64,000 nt of DNA from NCBI GenBank assembly GCA_916613615.1, contig OU744720.1:9527749-9591748 (forward strand), in the 5' to 3' direction. The DNA comes from Steromphala cineraria. Lineage: Eukaryota; Mollusca; Gastropoda; Trochida; Trochidae. Position numbers and translations under genes: made by a program. The notes under the pieces were generated by a model. The model saw only the letters and a program-made list of their open reading frames with translations, was not told the origin of the DNA and ran no database searches. Positions 1 through 12,484 of the stretch are shown in pieces. The stretch's first letter is position 1; each line of letters starts with the position of its first letter.

Positions 1-1340
1 TGAGGCAGACACAAGAGAGCATCTACTTAAATCTTGTTCTACTAGGCGCCCATTGTGATCCTCGAATAAAACCCTCTCTTCTAGCAGTAAATCACTGGAA
101 GGTTGTATATGAGTCTCTTGAGAATAGAACAATTCCTGCTTTCCTCCCTAACGTTCTTTGTGGCAGTTTTGTAACATAATAATTCATGATCGGTTTGACT
201 TAACTATTTCTCCTGTAAGTACATTGTATAATGATCATAAATGCCTTTCACAAAATAGACAAAACTGCCAAATAACACTGTTGTGGGTTTGTTTCCATCT
301 TCATAATGACTTTGTCAGAACAACTGTTTGAATGTAACCCGTAAATACATTGACGAACACTGCCTGTCAAGGACTGACATGTTTTGATACCGACAGAAAT
401 ACGCTTGACATGGGATAAATAATGACACATGACGTTGTTAAAAATGCCAATGTTCCTGTCCATCGTTCCTGTCTTGATATATAGTCCACACAACATCACA
501 CGTTCATTCAGTAGCGTAACACTTGCCAAGCCTATACTGATACTGAACAGTTGTCTACTGATGGACCATGTCACACTCTGACTGTCAAACACGTTCTGCA
601 TGCCCTATCTGTACATATGATCAGAATATCAGTGTAGTTGACCAAATATATGGCTAATTGATTTACAGTTCTTATGCGAGCACAATCAGCGTCTTTATTT
701 GAGACGTGGTGAGTACAACATAATGGTAATGAGGGTGTGTACATTGTGTATATCTCTCCATTCAAAGTTGTCTGTGACTACATTGGTTAACATCGATAGA
801 GTAATCTCCGTGTCCAAATATTGACTATTTGTGAGACATAAGTATTATTGTGGCGGGTATACAATACTCCAACTTACATACTATAATTGGTTGTTTGGTT
901 AACACGTTTCTCACACCTCAACAGACTCAATACAAATTACCTGAATGAACAATCAATCAAAACTTCACGACATTCCATTGACTTCACGTTCAGTACTCTT
1001 CCAGGATAGGGATATGATTAATGTAAGTATAAGTAATTATCAACATATAAAATACAGAGACTTAAGTTTCATCTAACTGTAATCAAGTCTCTGAAGGACA
1101 TTTAAAAGTGGTATACCAGTACATGTACGTAAGAACAGCAAGATTTTCTGGATTACAACTCCTTTATTTTTAAAATCGACTTTCAGAGTAAATAGTAACT
1201 CCTTCATCAAGTGGAATGTGGGTGAATAACATTGTGAGATGCACAGTCATGTATTATCCAAAACTGTGTTCCACAGGAGATATCGCTTGTGGAAGATTTT
1301 GAACAATGCCCTGTCATCAGAAATCAGTGACATCACAAAC
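1..1340. other. No firm gene; AT-rich non-coding DNA
   Basis: Apart from the weak open frame at 248-601 listed separately, I see no repeat, RNA gene or recognisable domain here. Confidence 0.5.
248..601 (-). CDS. Unrecognised 117-codon open frame, possible exon or gene relic
   Basis: This minus-strand frame runs from an ATG to a stop in DNA that is clearly less AT-rich than its surroundings. The codons look balanced rather than simple, and the predicted peptide is not low-complexity. Just upstream of the ATG the minus strand reads ...ATGTACAG then ATAGGGC, which could be a splice acceptor, so the frame might be an internal or terminal exon rather than a single-exon gene. I see no known domain, signal peptide or transmembrane segment, and no neighbouring gene supports it. 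A 117-codon frame can occur by chance in 64 kb. Conservation in a related species would be needed to accept it. Confidence 0.2.
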   Translation of the reverse strand: MQNVFDSQSVTWSISRQLFSISIGLASVTLLNERVMLCGLYIKTGTMDRNIGIFNNVMCHYLSHVKRISVGIKTCQSLTGSVRQCIYGLHSNSCSDKVIMKMETNPQQCYLAVLSIL

Positions 1341-1343
1341 GTT

Positions 1344-1398
1344 TTACGTCATTAGTAATGACGTCACGTTGCTATGACGTCATAAGACAACGACGTCA
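1344..1398. promoter_or_regulatory. Cluster of CRE-like TGACGTCA sites
   Basis: Four octamers lie within 55 bp: TTACGTCA (1344), TGACGTCA (1359), TGACGTCA (1375) and CGACGTCA (1391). The full palindrome is the known binding site of CREB/ATF bZIP factors in animals. Spacing is about 16 bp and the spacers resemble one another (GTTGCTA and AATGCTA). The cluster may therefore be a short degenerate tandem repeat rather than an evolved enhancer. No transcript is visible nearby. Confidence 0.35.
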
Positions 1399-1494
1399 CA
1401 ATGCTATGATATCACTGGTTTAGGAGTTTTGGGCTATCCAGTGTTCAAATATGTTCCTTTTTCACGCAAATGTGATGTGGAAAATGATTTTGGA

Positions 1495-1657
1495 TGATAT
1501 ATAGATTCTTACCCTCGTTTCTTCTGATATCAAATATATCAACACTCTTTGATAAAAGTAAAATATCCTCGGCAAAAGTCGAATATTTGTTACTTTTATC
1601 AACTTGTGTTAATATACTTGATATCAGAAAACACTTGGGTGAGCTTCTCTATATATA
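1495..1657. repeat. Foldback (inverted-repeat) element
   Basis: The left arm (about 1495-1572) and the right arm (about 1583-1657) are inverted copies. The left arm reads TTCTGATATCAA, TATCAACAC, then TTGATAAAAGTAA. The right arm carries the complement of each block in reverse order. The arms extend outward to a shared ATATATAG. The unpaired loop is about 10-16 bp around CCTCGGCAAAAGTCG. The predicted transcript or single strand would form a long imperfect hairpin. This structure is typical of a foldback MITE. I could not identify a target-site duplication. Confidence 0.75.
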
Positions 1658-1659
1658 CC

Positions 1660-4600
1660 ATGGCAGTAACCCTTAATGTCTAACCTTCTATGTTCCCTGT
1701 GAAGGTTAAAACACACTTTACCGATAGTCTACGGGAATATGCAGTTGCATTGTACATGGTGAGACAATAGTTAACATATAATGCAATTCACTGTGTGTCC
1801 TGGAGGCCTCCCGGAGCTATCCTGCTGATGGTCAGATGATTATAAGGCACTTAGTATTGTTAACACCACAAAACGGATTTATTTACAAAAACCAATAAGC
1901 AGTGAAAATGGAGTATCCTCCCTGAAGCGGATAATGATTCATTACATTATTTAGACTAATAATTAGTATTTGTTGCTGACTTAAAGCCTAAGGCTGAGAA
2001 ATATAAGAGCAATTTTTGGAATCCTTTCTCTCATGTCGAGGATATGTTTACCAAAAAGCTGCAACGTTCATATAAAAGATTGGGTTGTAAGCATTTCTGA
2101 TCTACAAATTCATGCCAAATGTGTTTGAATTGGATTGGGTTAAACTTGATTGTGATGTAAATGCATATAAAAACATATTTTTTCTTCACCCAAACAAATA
2201 ATCATAAGCTTCAATAGTTAGATGGTTGACTAGATTGCACATGAGACATGATGCAATACATCAGTTCAACGAGTTGTTGTCATCCAACAAGATGGCCAAC
2301 AGAACCTTCTCTTTATAAATTCTGTGCGTCTCCCATCAACTGCAATTTAAGTTCTGTAAGGGGTTTAAGCTGTGCCAACATCAGAAAAGACATGAAACTC
2401 CAGTTAACACAAAATGAAGGATCGTTTTCTCTATTTGAAATATATTTAAGAAATAAAAGACAAATGGGTTTGACCCATGTTGATGTCAAACCAAAATGTA
2501 GACAGCATTGAGGATCTCAGCCATAAATTACTTGCTTGCCCCTAGTACTGCCTCTGTTGATTGTGACAAGCGAATCCACTTCTGCTTTAATTCCCAGACA
2601 ACGAGAGCCTCGTCAGGTTTCTACTCAAAGAGACAGTTTAAATGATCCGCTTAACGGAGGCTTCCTTTAGAACCCATATACCCGTCTCAAGGGTGTGCGC
2701 AGTTTCAGCTGCTGAGGTTTAAAACGTCATAAACTAGCTCATTCCGTTTCCATGAACGTTATAAATATTTTACTTGGTTTCAAAGTCTTACTTTATATTG
2801 GCAGATAGACACTCCATAAACAATAAACAACAACAGAACTCTGATTGAATCAGATTAAATTTCAATGTTAAGTAAATATTATTATCTTACACATGTTGTG
2901 TGTTGCAAATAGTGATCATATCTAAAAGGATTTGTTACATGTTGTATTCAAAGAGATCATTACTTCTACACTTCATACTTCAATCAGCGCTACTCTATGG
3001 GTTCAGAAGATTTTGCAGTTTACGGGCATCATCATTTAATAGTTCCCATTCATAGCTAAACAGGATCAATCAAACTTAAATTGAAAATTTAGAAAACATC
3101 AAGATGACCGATCACCTGTCATTCTTTAGCGTTCTTTGTATGCTCCTTTATGTTATGTTTATATTTCTAGAGATTTATTCCATTTTGTGATTCAACAATA
3201 ACTTCCCTATGCTTGATATACGCTAGATCCTTGATGACCTGGCACTTTCAATTTAGAAAAGGTTCATGATGAAGTAAAAAGTTTGTGAATGGGGGAACAG
3301 GATGTTTTTTTTAGTCATTCTCTCAAGACTTGTCACCTTCGAAAAACTGACATTTTCAAATATTCATTCTAGACCCAATTTCATCAAATGTGCGTTCTCG
3401 CACTTGTATTCTAAAACTATCAGCCATTATGATTTCAAAAAAGCTAATATCTACCATTATTTGTAAAAACAAAAATGAAATTATCTAAGGCTATTGCCTC
3501 CTGTAGAGTATGCACCCCCATTGTAATCATAAAACTGGGTTCCATGGGCGAGATGTACAAAGGTGTTGAACAAACGTAGTTATTGATTACGATCCGTGAA
3601 TAATAGATATGTTTCCTTATTGTAAGATGGGTCTAAACAAAATATATTTTTTTAAATCCTAGAAGTCATTTACTACAGCTCTTCTGCTTCGAGTTATAAT
3701 AAACGCTAGTGCTAAGCAATGCATAGAATATTTCACAATACATAACAATAGAATTTACAAACACCAAATGATAATAGTAGTTTATGAGTTGCTTCCAGCG
3801 CTGACAAAAACAAATAAATCAGTTTTAAATGTCTGGCGGTACAAAGTCGTGGTTGAACAATAGTAGTATATAGTTAACCATACATCATATGTAATATAAT
3901 ACGAATTTTAGTTCGAATTGCCTACAGTGTATATGCGACAAAGAAGATACGGCAACATGAACATGAAAAAATATTTGTTTCTAAAATGCAATTTAAATTT
4001 TTAGCAAAACTTCAATTTCAAGTTAATGAGTGAAACAGACTCTGTGAGAATAAAATGAGTAGAAAATGTGCCAAATTGTTAAAGAGAAAGTGTCATAACA
4101 GCATGTGGTGAGAGTTTGTCGATGTTGACGGAGGTTGGTAAACTGACCAGATATGATAGCTTGATTTCACTTCTCGCTTACACTGTGGCTATTGATATTT
4201 CTTCCCAATTGACCGTGCTATTACAGCGGTAAATCTTGAAGCAGGTGAAGTGATAACTGTCACGAACACATGACAAAGAAATCGCAGTTATTGTCTTTAA
4301 CTCATCCGTGAAGAATACAAAGGCCAAGATCTTCGGCTCGGGCAGTATATCCCATATCAACCTCAAAGGAGTATATAACCTATACATATAAGCCCCTGTC
4401 AGTATTACCTGAAGAGCTGAACTATGTTCCTCAATCTGACTCTAGCAGCCACAGCAAGTCCTTAAAATAAAGTACGAAACAAACGCGATGTTGCTACAGT
4501 AGATACGCAGTAGAGAGCAATCTTTGCAATTTTGACATACGGCAGCACAACACATACTACCAACATATTTTGTTGAAGATAATTAAATTACAAATTTGTT

Positions 4601-4750
4601 TCGTAAAGTGTTTGAGGACGCTTCTTACGATGAACGCGATAGAGCCCTTTCCTTGTTGTATTATTGCAAAGTAATGACGGACTGTTAAGCGTTGTGAAAA
4701 CCGATTTGAACTTAATACAAACACATGCTCAAACCTCTACTTATCAAACG
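1660..4750. other. No firm gene; AT-rich non-coding DNA
   Basis: No domain, RNA gene or interspersed repeat is recognisable, apart from the weak minus-strand open frame at 4178-4387. Confidence 0.5.
4178..4387 (-). CDS. Unrecognised 69-codon open frame, possible exon
   Basis: On the minus strand this frame is richer in GC than its flanks and reads non-repetitive peptide with several cysteines. Two splice-like signals coincide with its ends. An AG follows TTATATGTAT at the upstream edge, and ACAGT is followed by GTAAGC close to the stop codon. No family is recognised and no second exon is visible. It could be a chance frame; the splice signals are the only reason it is listed. Confidence 0.13.
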   Translation of the reverse strand: MYRLYTPLRLIWDILPEPKILAFVFFTDELKTITAISLSCVRDSYHFTCFKIYRCNSTVNWEEISIATV

Positions 4751-4753
4751 TCT

Positions 4754-4777
4754 CCCCCCCCCCCCCCCCCCCCCCCC
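4754..4777. repeat. Poly(C) run of 24
   Basis: An uninterrupted run of 24 C residues lies in AT-rich DNA. It is one of several long C or G runs in the window. Confidence 0.95.
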
Positions 4778-5259
4778 ACTCTCGCTGAACAGGTTGGTAA
4801 ATGCGCCGTATAAATCCTGCCAGAGATTAATCAGCAGTATTGTACTCATTAACATTCACTTGACAAAGCCGTGTGACTGAAGTCAGATAACCCTGATAAT
4901 GAACAAAATACCACGGAATATTGACCTTTAGCTTGTACCAATAACATCATTGATATCATATACCGATAATGAAATTAATTTAGTCAACTTTAGGATCACC
5001 TGATATGGGGTCTGATGTACGAGTTTAAATGCCGGATTGATTTTCCTGGGTTTATTCTGTAGCTTCCCGTTGTGTCAACACTCTGATAATGTCGAGCGAT
5101 TAATCTCATGATTCCCTGTTTAACCTGTTAGTCGAGATTTCAATTTGGATCTCAATAAAAAAATCAATTTTGAAAGGTTTGAGCTAAATGTTGCAGTGGA
5201 GAAGTGCACTTCTCATATTGCATATTCTTTATTAATGATAAATCTTTTCAGATATATAA

Positions 5260-5830
5260 TATTTACATATGTATATGCGTGCTTGTGTGTATATGTATGC
5301 GGATATATTTGCGGGTATATGTATGTTTGTATGTTTGTATAAATGTCTGTTTGTCCGTATGTATGTCTGTCTGTCTGTATGCATGCACGTATGTTTGCAA
5401 TGTGAATCTAAGTATGTATATGATTGTTTTACATGTAGTTTTGCATGCATGCATATGTTATACAACCATGTATGTATGTATGTATGTATGTATGTATGTT
5501 TGTATGTTTGTATGTTTGTAGAGTTGTATGTTTGTAGGGTTGTATGTTTGTAGAGTTGTATGTTTGTAGAGTTGTATGTTTGTATGTTTGTAGAGTTGTA
5601 TGCTTGAAGAGTTGTATGTTTGTAGAGTTGTATGTTTGTAGAGTTGTATGTAGCTTTTATGTATGTATCTTTTTCGTGTTTGTGTGTACCTTATGTATTG
5701 CTTTGTAAATTTGTATGTCCATGTGTCCGTGATTATATCTCTGTGTGTTTGTATATGAATGTATTTCTGTTTGTATGAATGAAAGGTTGTCATATTACGC
5801 TGTAAGTGTGATTGTATGAATGAATGTATG
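5260..5830. repeat. TATG microsatellite region
   Basis: The tract consists of TATG/TTTG/TCTG tetranucleotides, purest at 5468-5505. Every open frame across it is simply a translation of the repeat (Tyr-Val-Cys-Met strings, or Thr-His strings on the other strand). Confidence 0.95.
5508..5650. repeat. 16-bp minisatellite inside the TATG tract
   Basis: The unit TTGTATGTTTGTAGAG repeats about eight times with single-base variants (for example GTAGGG and GAAGAG). One unit carries an extra 8-bp TATGTTTG. The unit is plausibly derived from the surrounding tetranucleotide repeat. Confidence 0.9.
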
Positions 5831-6027
5831 TAGGTTTATACTCCATTGTTAATTCATCATTATTCGTGTAACATTATGTATGTAATGCAATGTATTTCTA
5901 CAATGTTTTAATAGTTTTTTATGTTTAGTCTCTCATAACCTACACGGTGGTTCCTGTACTTTTATTCCATGTAAAAATGTTTTAAATATATTGACTATGT
6001 ACAGGAAGTGAGACTTTAATAAACATC

Positions 6028-6049
6028 ATCTCTCTCTCTCTCTCTCTCT
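6028..6049. repeat. CT dinucleotide microsatellite
   Basis: About ten CT repeats follow directly after ACTTTAATAAACATCAT. The AATAAA plus simple-repeat tail resembles the 3' end of a retroposon, but I could not find a body upstream or target duplications. Confidence 0.85.
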
Positions 6050-9000
6050 TTACATAATAGCGGCATATTTTGCCACAGGCTTAATTTTACTCGAAGTAGG
6101 TTTTGTTGTGATACATTATTCGATAATCGCTTAGAATAGTCAGCTTGATGTTATTGATTTTTTAAATATTACAAATAAAAGACAAGCTGCTGAAAAAGTT
6201 TAAAGGTTGGATGTTTTAAATTTGACCAAAAAAAAGAAAGCCTTAAAGAACACACACCACTATACTGACAGAGTCCCACCGAAAGCTCAATGATAAGTCC
6301 GCATCCAACAGTATACTAAATGATCGCAGTAGAACTACATCGGGTCATCCAAATATAATCGGTATTTTCGCTTTCCCATTAATTTTGAGCATGGGGCGTG
6401 ATGAATGGTCAGTTGAGTGAAATGAATGACATCCCATCATTCATCATGAGCGCTTCAGCCACCACTGACCGTCCTCGTGTAGACGTACTGGCATCTCGCT
6501 CCACTCTCATACGCCGTACACTCATATACACTAAGTCTTACATATCTTACAGACAGTGAGTTTGCCTTACTGTTAAGTTAGATTCATTTCAATGGAAAAC
6601 GAATTAAAATATCGAACTCTTCTACAAATATGTATCATTGTGATCTTGTTAGAACAACAACTACTGATATTAAAACTAACGCTACCTTTATTATTATTGT
6701 CAATGACTGATAACTGAGACTGTATGCCCTGCGGTTGTAAAAACTAATTAAATTGTCCACATAAAGTTGATATTTATAGTCATATATCAAATAACAATTT
6801 ACGTGTTTCAATTAGTGCAGTTATTTATTAAAACGGCTCCTGAAAGCATGGGAAGGTCATCGCTACAATTAATCTGGTTGTTCATAGAAAGTGCCAAGTG
6901 AAATATTGTCAACAGAGGTGACGTTCTATTCCTCACGTCACATGTACCACATACGCAAAAAGTACTATTTTATCAAATCTTGAGTAGTAATAAATCATTA
7001 TACATCATACAAAATTAAGAACAAAAAAAAATCGCATTTCGCACCGCATTCCTCCTAGCATTAGGAAACATGAATACAATTCAAATTGATTCAGATACAG
7101 ATAATTTCTGCATTGGTCTGACAGATTCCGATCTTGAAACAGACGTAAATTGAAGTACAAAACATACAAATTCGTAAGGGTAGAACAATTTTTTTAATGA
7201 ATCGGATGAATGTTATTTTCCGTAATATGTCAGACAAAAAATGTACTCGGAAGGACGGAATCCTTGGCAAAGGTTTATACCCCATAGGGTATAACATGTC
7301 TCTTAGTAGTTTTGGCGTAACAATTTTAAGGAGTTTGGGCGTGATATTTTTAGAGCAATATTCATGACACTGTACGTACCGTATACTTGAAGGTTCATCC
7401 CAAACGATTAACCCACAGCTACGTTCGGTTCAAAACATCCGTATCTTGATGATCGTTTAGAGTCCAAACACAATATATTTGCTTTCACTGACTGAGTAAG
7501 TTCCCCTTCTCTATTAAGCAAGTTCGATAGGAAGGACCCTCTCTGTTCAGTAGGACACAAATTGCTTTCCTATAGAGGCCAGTCTTACTTATGTGAGTTG
7601 CTGCCACTCATTGATCAAAGTTCGCCTGTATATTCTATAGTTAGGTGTCTTTGAGGACAGACAGCGTCTTGAACCTTTTGGATTGTGCCATGTTAAACAA
7701 TATCATGTTTCTGAAGCATTGTTTCAAGTTCTTATCCCAGACTCAGAGCTTGACTGCAGTGATCCCTCGTGAAGTAATTACTGAGTTGATATCGGCTCTG
7801 GTATAAAATCCATACAATAACCTGAAGGAAGGCCAGCCTCTACTGTGTCGTGCATGTACCTGACCTGCATGCTAAACTCGCCTCGGGCTCCACTCCTCGC
7901 AAATAGTAACATGCCCTCAGCACTGCAGCCTCAGATCAAACATTCTGATGTTTCCCTTTGTATTCGCACACACTGTCAGAGATATCTTTGTATGACGTCA
8001 TTGATTATTGATATGGGTGGTCGCGAGACTGAAACATTATCAGATCGACAAAGGCAAGAAATACCTCCGTTAAAGTGATAAAGGTTTACATGAATTTATC
8101 ATGACTTGAAGCTCACCAGAACTGAGGGTGGCGATTTGTTTATCACTGTATTCCACAATCGTTACAGCTTTCAAATCCATTTCCACTCTTATAAGATGTT
8201 TGAAGTAGGAGGCGAGCGAATGTGTCATTATCACCAGAAACAGCTCCTGTACTTGACAGCCACTCCATACTTAGGCAATTCCAACATCTAAACGATTCCA
8301 AGATGAAAACCCATTCAGGAGATTACGTTTTCCTTTCCTTAGATTGTATTATCTGCCGCACGGAATGCGTAAGGTCTTAATCTAGCATTTATCTGAAAGT
8401 TTTATAGAATGTTCCATGTTTTGCGATTTTGCCGTTGTTGCGATGTCACATCATGCAGATTAATTCTTGCTGTGATGTGTTTTGGTCCTTTTGTTTTAAC
8501 TTATCATTTCCGAAAATCCCATATATAAAATAACAAAAGCAAGAAAAAGTCTCAGCAGTTTATTTTCAGAGGATTTTTCCTGTTAATTTATTAATCGAAC
8601 AAGTCTTAAAAGGATCATACCATCTCAAGTGGGTCCATACTTGTTTACTTTCTCACTAGGAGTTGTCAACCAGTTACTTTATCAGTGAACCCATTGGGAA
8701 TGAATACAGCATGTTACCTCTTACAGAGGCATTGTTCGTTATGTATTCTGTATGCACGTATGTAAGGAAGGTAAACAGAGGCGGCCTTTCGTAATCTTTG
8801 ATTGTTATTGCTGAGTATGTAGATCGATACAATATGTTTGCTTCTGCTATCTCTACTACACGTAAGAGTGTTACAATATGCTACTACTACTGTTGGTAAA
8901 CTGCGTTTGTCGCTGCTATTGCTTCATGTAGATTTTCTACAAATACTTTTCCTCTGCGGTGTCTATCACAGCTGTGTAAGTTTGATCACTACCACTGTGT

Positions 9001-12000
9001 TGCAACTACTTGTTCGATTATTAATACTACTATCAAACTAACTTATATTGAACGAAGTGATAGTGAAACAGGTTATGATAATTCCCGTGATAAGGACGAT
9101 GGATAGACAAGTAAGCATCACATATACACCTTTACAATGTTTCGGGAAACCTCATTTGCAGCACTTTGTGGGTGCGTTCTTTTGAAATCATGTTCGTACT
9201 AATATTCGAAAACCCATTTAAACTCGTCCTGTAAACTAAATTACTCACCAACTTTATGTTGGTATGGCGGTACAGATGTGATGGTTTTGTGCCATTTATT
9301 GGCTTCAATTACAGGGTTATAACCACATCTTCTAACTATTTCTAAGCAGAGATCGAAAATTATAGGACTTGTTATTTTCAAGTGAGGTGTGTAAGATGTG
9401 ATATACTTTACGAGGTGATAATTACATAGCGTCAATTGACAAATTGTTCTTTTGCAATACATGAGTGAGTTTGCGTTTTGGTGACATATGAATGCAGTCA
9501 AACTAAAATACAAACTTGAGTGTGAACTGCCTCTGACATGCTGGATTAGGATTCTTGTACAGGCGTAGCTCATACCATACCATTTTATATATAAACGCAA
9601 AATGCATCGTTTCGCGGACAGAATGGTCATGGCTATACATGTCATATAATTGTTGGCGCAATGGAGATATCGTTATTCGAAAGCCTGAAGCTCCCGAACC
9701 CCTGCACCCTTTCATCCGGCTAGTGCTGGAAGGCAGTAATGTCATTGACTTTTCATTCGCTTTTCGCCTTGTTATATATCTTGGTCATTCTCCCCCTACA
9801 GTCGTATTACTACAATGCTAGATCAAAGTAACATGACTGATCTGCCTCTGTGGGGAGAGAATGTATCTAGGTATCTATCCGGATAAAATTACGCTAAATT
9901 TAGGGAATGTTATATATCAATCGTTAATATGAAATAGTCTGATTTGCTACGTTTAAGGTAAACTTTTCGAAAAACATGTGATATATGAATTCAATATGTA
10001 ATACTTAGCTTCTTACATTACATTCGCTGTCTATTTGTATGGTATCATAGAAGCAAACATTGACGTAAGTATAACCACGAATCATACGCATTCATACTGT
10101 GAAGTATTAATCAATATGCAATTTCAGTGAAAGAGAGACATATATCATAAATGACACCCAAGCGAGTTCTTATCCTAAAATACCTGATCATGGAATCCCG
10201 GTATCTGCACACAATCTTTTAACAGAGGTGCTAATGGTTTCTGTGGAGGATATCCGTTACTACTTATCATCCACTCAGGGACTTCTCGTGTTGTGTCTCC
10301 AGTTATCAGCACTGGGGGAGTATCACATACACCTGCTCACATTGAGAAACAACACGGACAGACTGTTAACACACACATCGAGACGAATTCCAATTACAGA
10401 CTATATTTCCGTTTTAGTCACCATGCTGTGTGTTTAACGCACTTGTTAAGATGCATACATGGCATGTAATCAAGTACATTGCTGTTTCCAGGAAACGACG
10501 ATCATTCCGGGAAATTTGTTTTGTAATGATACGGAATTTCATTTGACGTAAATATTTGATAATAAATTGTATTATTATTCCAGTTTGTATAAGGTACTAA
10601 GATAATGGTGTTCATGTTGAATATTTAAAGTCTCTTCCATTTCAAACTGGTAACTTAACATTGATATTGCATTTTCAAAGAGAGAAAACTCGCTACAATC
10701 TAACAGCTTGTTCCCTAATTAACTTACATCTTTACATTGATATCATATAAGGTTTACTTAAACTGGAAACATGAAACTCATTTTCCGAAATGGATTACCT
10801 AAATCAAACGATGAAACCATTTCAAGAAAAGAATACCATCTTCTGCCATTACTACCTAATTATTAAAGATCAATATGCAGTCGATATGATGAATTACGAG
10901 CTTCATGTCATTGAACTTCCCCAAATTCTGCTGTTAATGACATTGCTTAGAAAATTGATTCAAAGGGAGTTAATTTCAAATTGATAATTGATAATTGAAT
11001 GATATTATATGGAAACCGGTTATCAGCCCAGAAACAGGAAATCGCTTATGTGAAATTCATTTGATACGCTGACTTCATTATTGATGAATTGCAAGTGGAC
11101 TGGTCAGTTCATGAGATGACCATTACGGACAGTCCAGAGAAGAGAGCCAAGTAAATATTCAGTGAGTCTTCTTGATATTCAAAGCATGTCCTTGAATACT
11201 ACTGCAAGGATCTGTATAAATATAGCACCATTTCTAGCCACTAATGCTGTAACTTAATCGTAGAGAAAGTATGCATTATCATTTGTATTTTTATCATAAT
11301 ATGCAATCTTTATTGAATCCAAAATTTCACTTCGTTAAAAAAATAGTATCAACATGAAAAATGTTTATTAATTTGAGAATACGCTAGTCTTATCATAGCC
11401 ATTCATAGTTAGTATATGAGTACAAAACTTGAAAAGGTATTAATTAATGATTCTTGTTCAAGCATACCAAGCAGTGAAGCCATACATGTATGTTTCATGC
11501 TAAATGTGAAGCATCTTAAACGTTCATCCTGGCGTTCTCGCACTTATTGAGCCTCGTAGAATGCTTCGTCAAATGTTCCAATACTTCACACCATGTTAAG
11601 TGTCGAAATAATAAGCCATTATTGATTAGAAGCGGATGGCTCAGGTTTGAGGGAAATACAAAAACCATTTAAGATAAGTCATTCGTGTGCTATGACTTAT
11701 GCGAATATGATATTTCATAACGTCTTGTGAACATTATTGTTATTGCTTTTAAGTTCTAAGTTAATAATGTTTGGCATTAAATGGTAACACTCAGTGTGAA
11801 TTTCAAATGGACATGAGTTGTAAAATGTTAATTTTAGGGTTGGTTTTTAACAAAACACGTCCCTTTGACGTTTGGCTGCTAACACATTTAAATGTATATC
11901 AAGTACTCGCACAGAATACATTTTGTTTAAGTACGTACTTCCTGAAAAAGTTAATGGATTCAAGTTCCTTGAGATAAAGGTTTGTATATTAACATCAAAT

Positions 12001-12120
12001 ACTAAGGATTGATAACACGCAAAATACTCATGTGTAATTACACTTTACAATGATATTGTAATGGAAATTATGACTAAACCATGGCTTTTTCCTCGTATCC
12101 GATTGCTCTTTCAATTCTGT
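6050..12120. other. Mostly featureless non-coding DNA
   Basis: Only one candidate exon (9249-9341, minus strand) is worth listing. A short hairpin occurs near 6411-6445 (ATGAATGA and TCATTCAT seven bases apart). No repeat family or RNA gene is recognised in the rest. Confidence 0.5.
9249..9341 (-). CDS. Candidate internal exon, unrecognised protein
   Basis: On the minus strand a 93-bp segment lies between a good splice acceptor (pyrimidine-rich TTTTCGATCTCTGCTTAG) and a canonical donor (GTGAGTAA). It is open in one frame with intron phases that keep a multiple of three. The peptide contains RRCGYNPVIEANKWHKT. The frame stays open upstream as part of a 134-codon frame (9241-9645), so the true upstream boundary is uncertain. 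No homologous family is recognised, and no flanking exon on the same strand could be joined with confidence. Both splice signals and the open frame are visible; that it is used is inference. Confidence 0.25.
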
Positions 12121-12484
12121 TTAAAGGGGCAGTATAACGTTTTTAGGGGGAATATAAGGTGATGTCAGGAAAATGAAAATAAATGGTTCCAATCTTGAGA
12201 CAATGTATAAAAACTAAATGGAGCAGTAATAAATAAAATATACAATGTTAAGTTAAGCCATGCGATTCCTTTTCTTACACAAAATGAATTAAAGGTGTTC
12301 ACACAAAAATGGCTGCCAATGGATTTTATGTGAATCCTCATACTTTGTTCTCTGACTTCGGATGATTGGTTTGTGTTATGAGATTTATGATATTATCAAA
12401 GTAATACATTTAGCATTCACTTATAGTTATCAGTGAAAAATTGAAAATATAAAATTGTCAAAAAACGTGCTACTGCCCCTTTAA
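12121..12484 (+). mobile_element. TTAA-flanked MITE, complete copy
   Basis: The element body is 12125-12480 (356 bp). It begins AGGGGCAGTA and ends TACTGCCCCT, with inverted repeats continuing about 20 bp to ACGTTTTT. It is flanked on both sides by TTAA (12121-12124 and 12481-12484). It has no coding capacity. A TTAA target is characteristic of piggyBac-type transposases, but the termini are not the usual CCC...GGG, so the superfamily is unsettled. Two further copies lie at 16587 and 28488. Confidence 0.88.

Noticed and set aside
248..765. Joining the frames at 248-601 and 571-765 into one gene
   Set aside because: They are in different frames, and the proposed splice signals between them are weak. 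Only the longer one is listed, with low confidence.
5460..5650. Regular repeats considered as a CRISPR array
   Set aside because: No distinct spacers; the repeat is continuous and derived from a tetranucleotide. The genome is eukaryotic.
5204..5793. Several overlapping frames rich in Tyr-Val-Cys or Thr-His
   Set aside because: Pure translation of the TATG microsatellite on both strands.
6411..6445. Hairpin ATGAATGA/TCATTCAT as a regulatory or RNA element
   Set aside because: Short, AT-rich and without further structure; expected by chance.
10188..10466. 93-codon frame without ATG overlapping a 69-codon frame (10228-10437), less AT-rich
   Set aside because: Two frames are open at once, there is no recognisable domain, and the splice acceptor (TTTTAACAG near 10220) is unsupported by a donor. 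Could be an exon but I cannot choose a frame.
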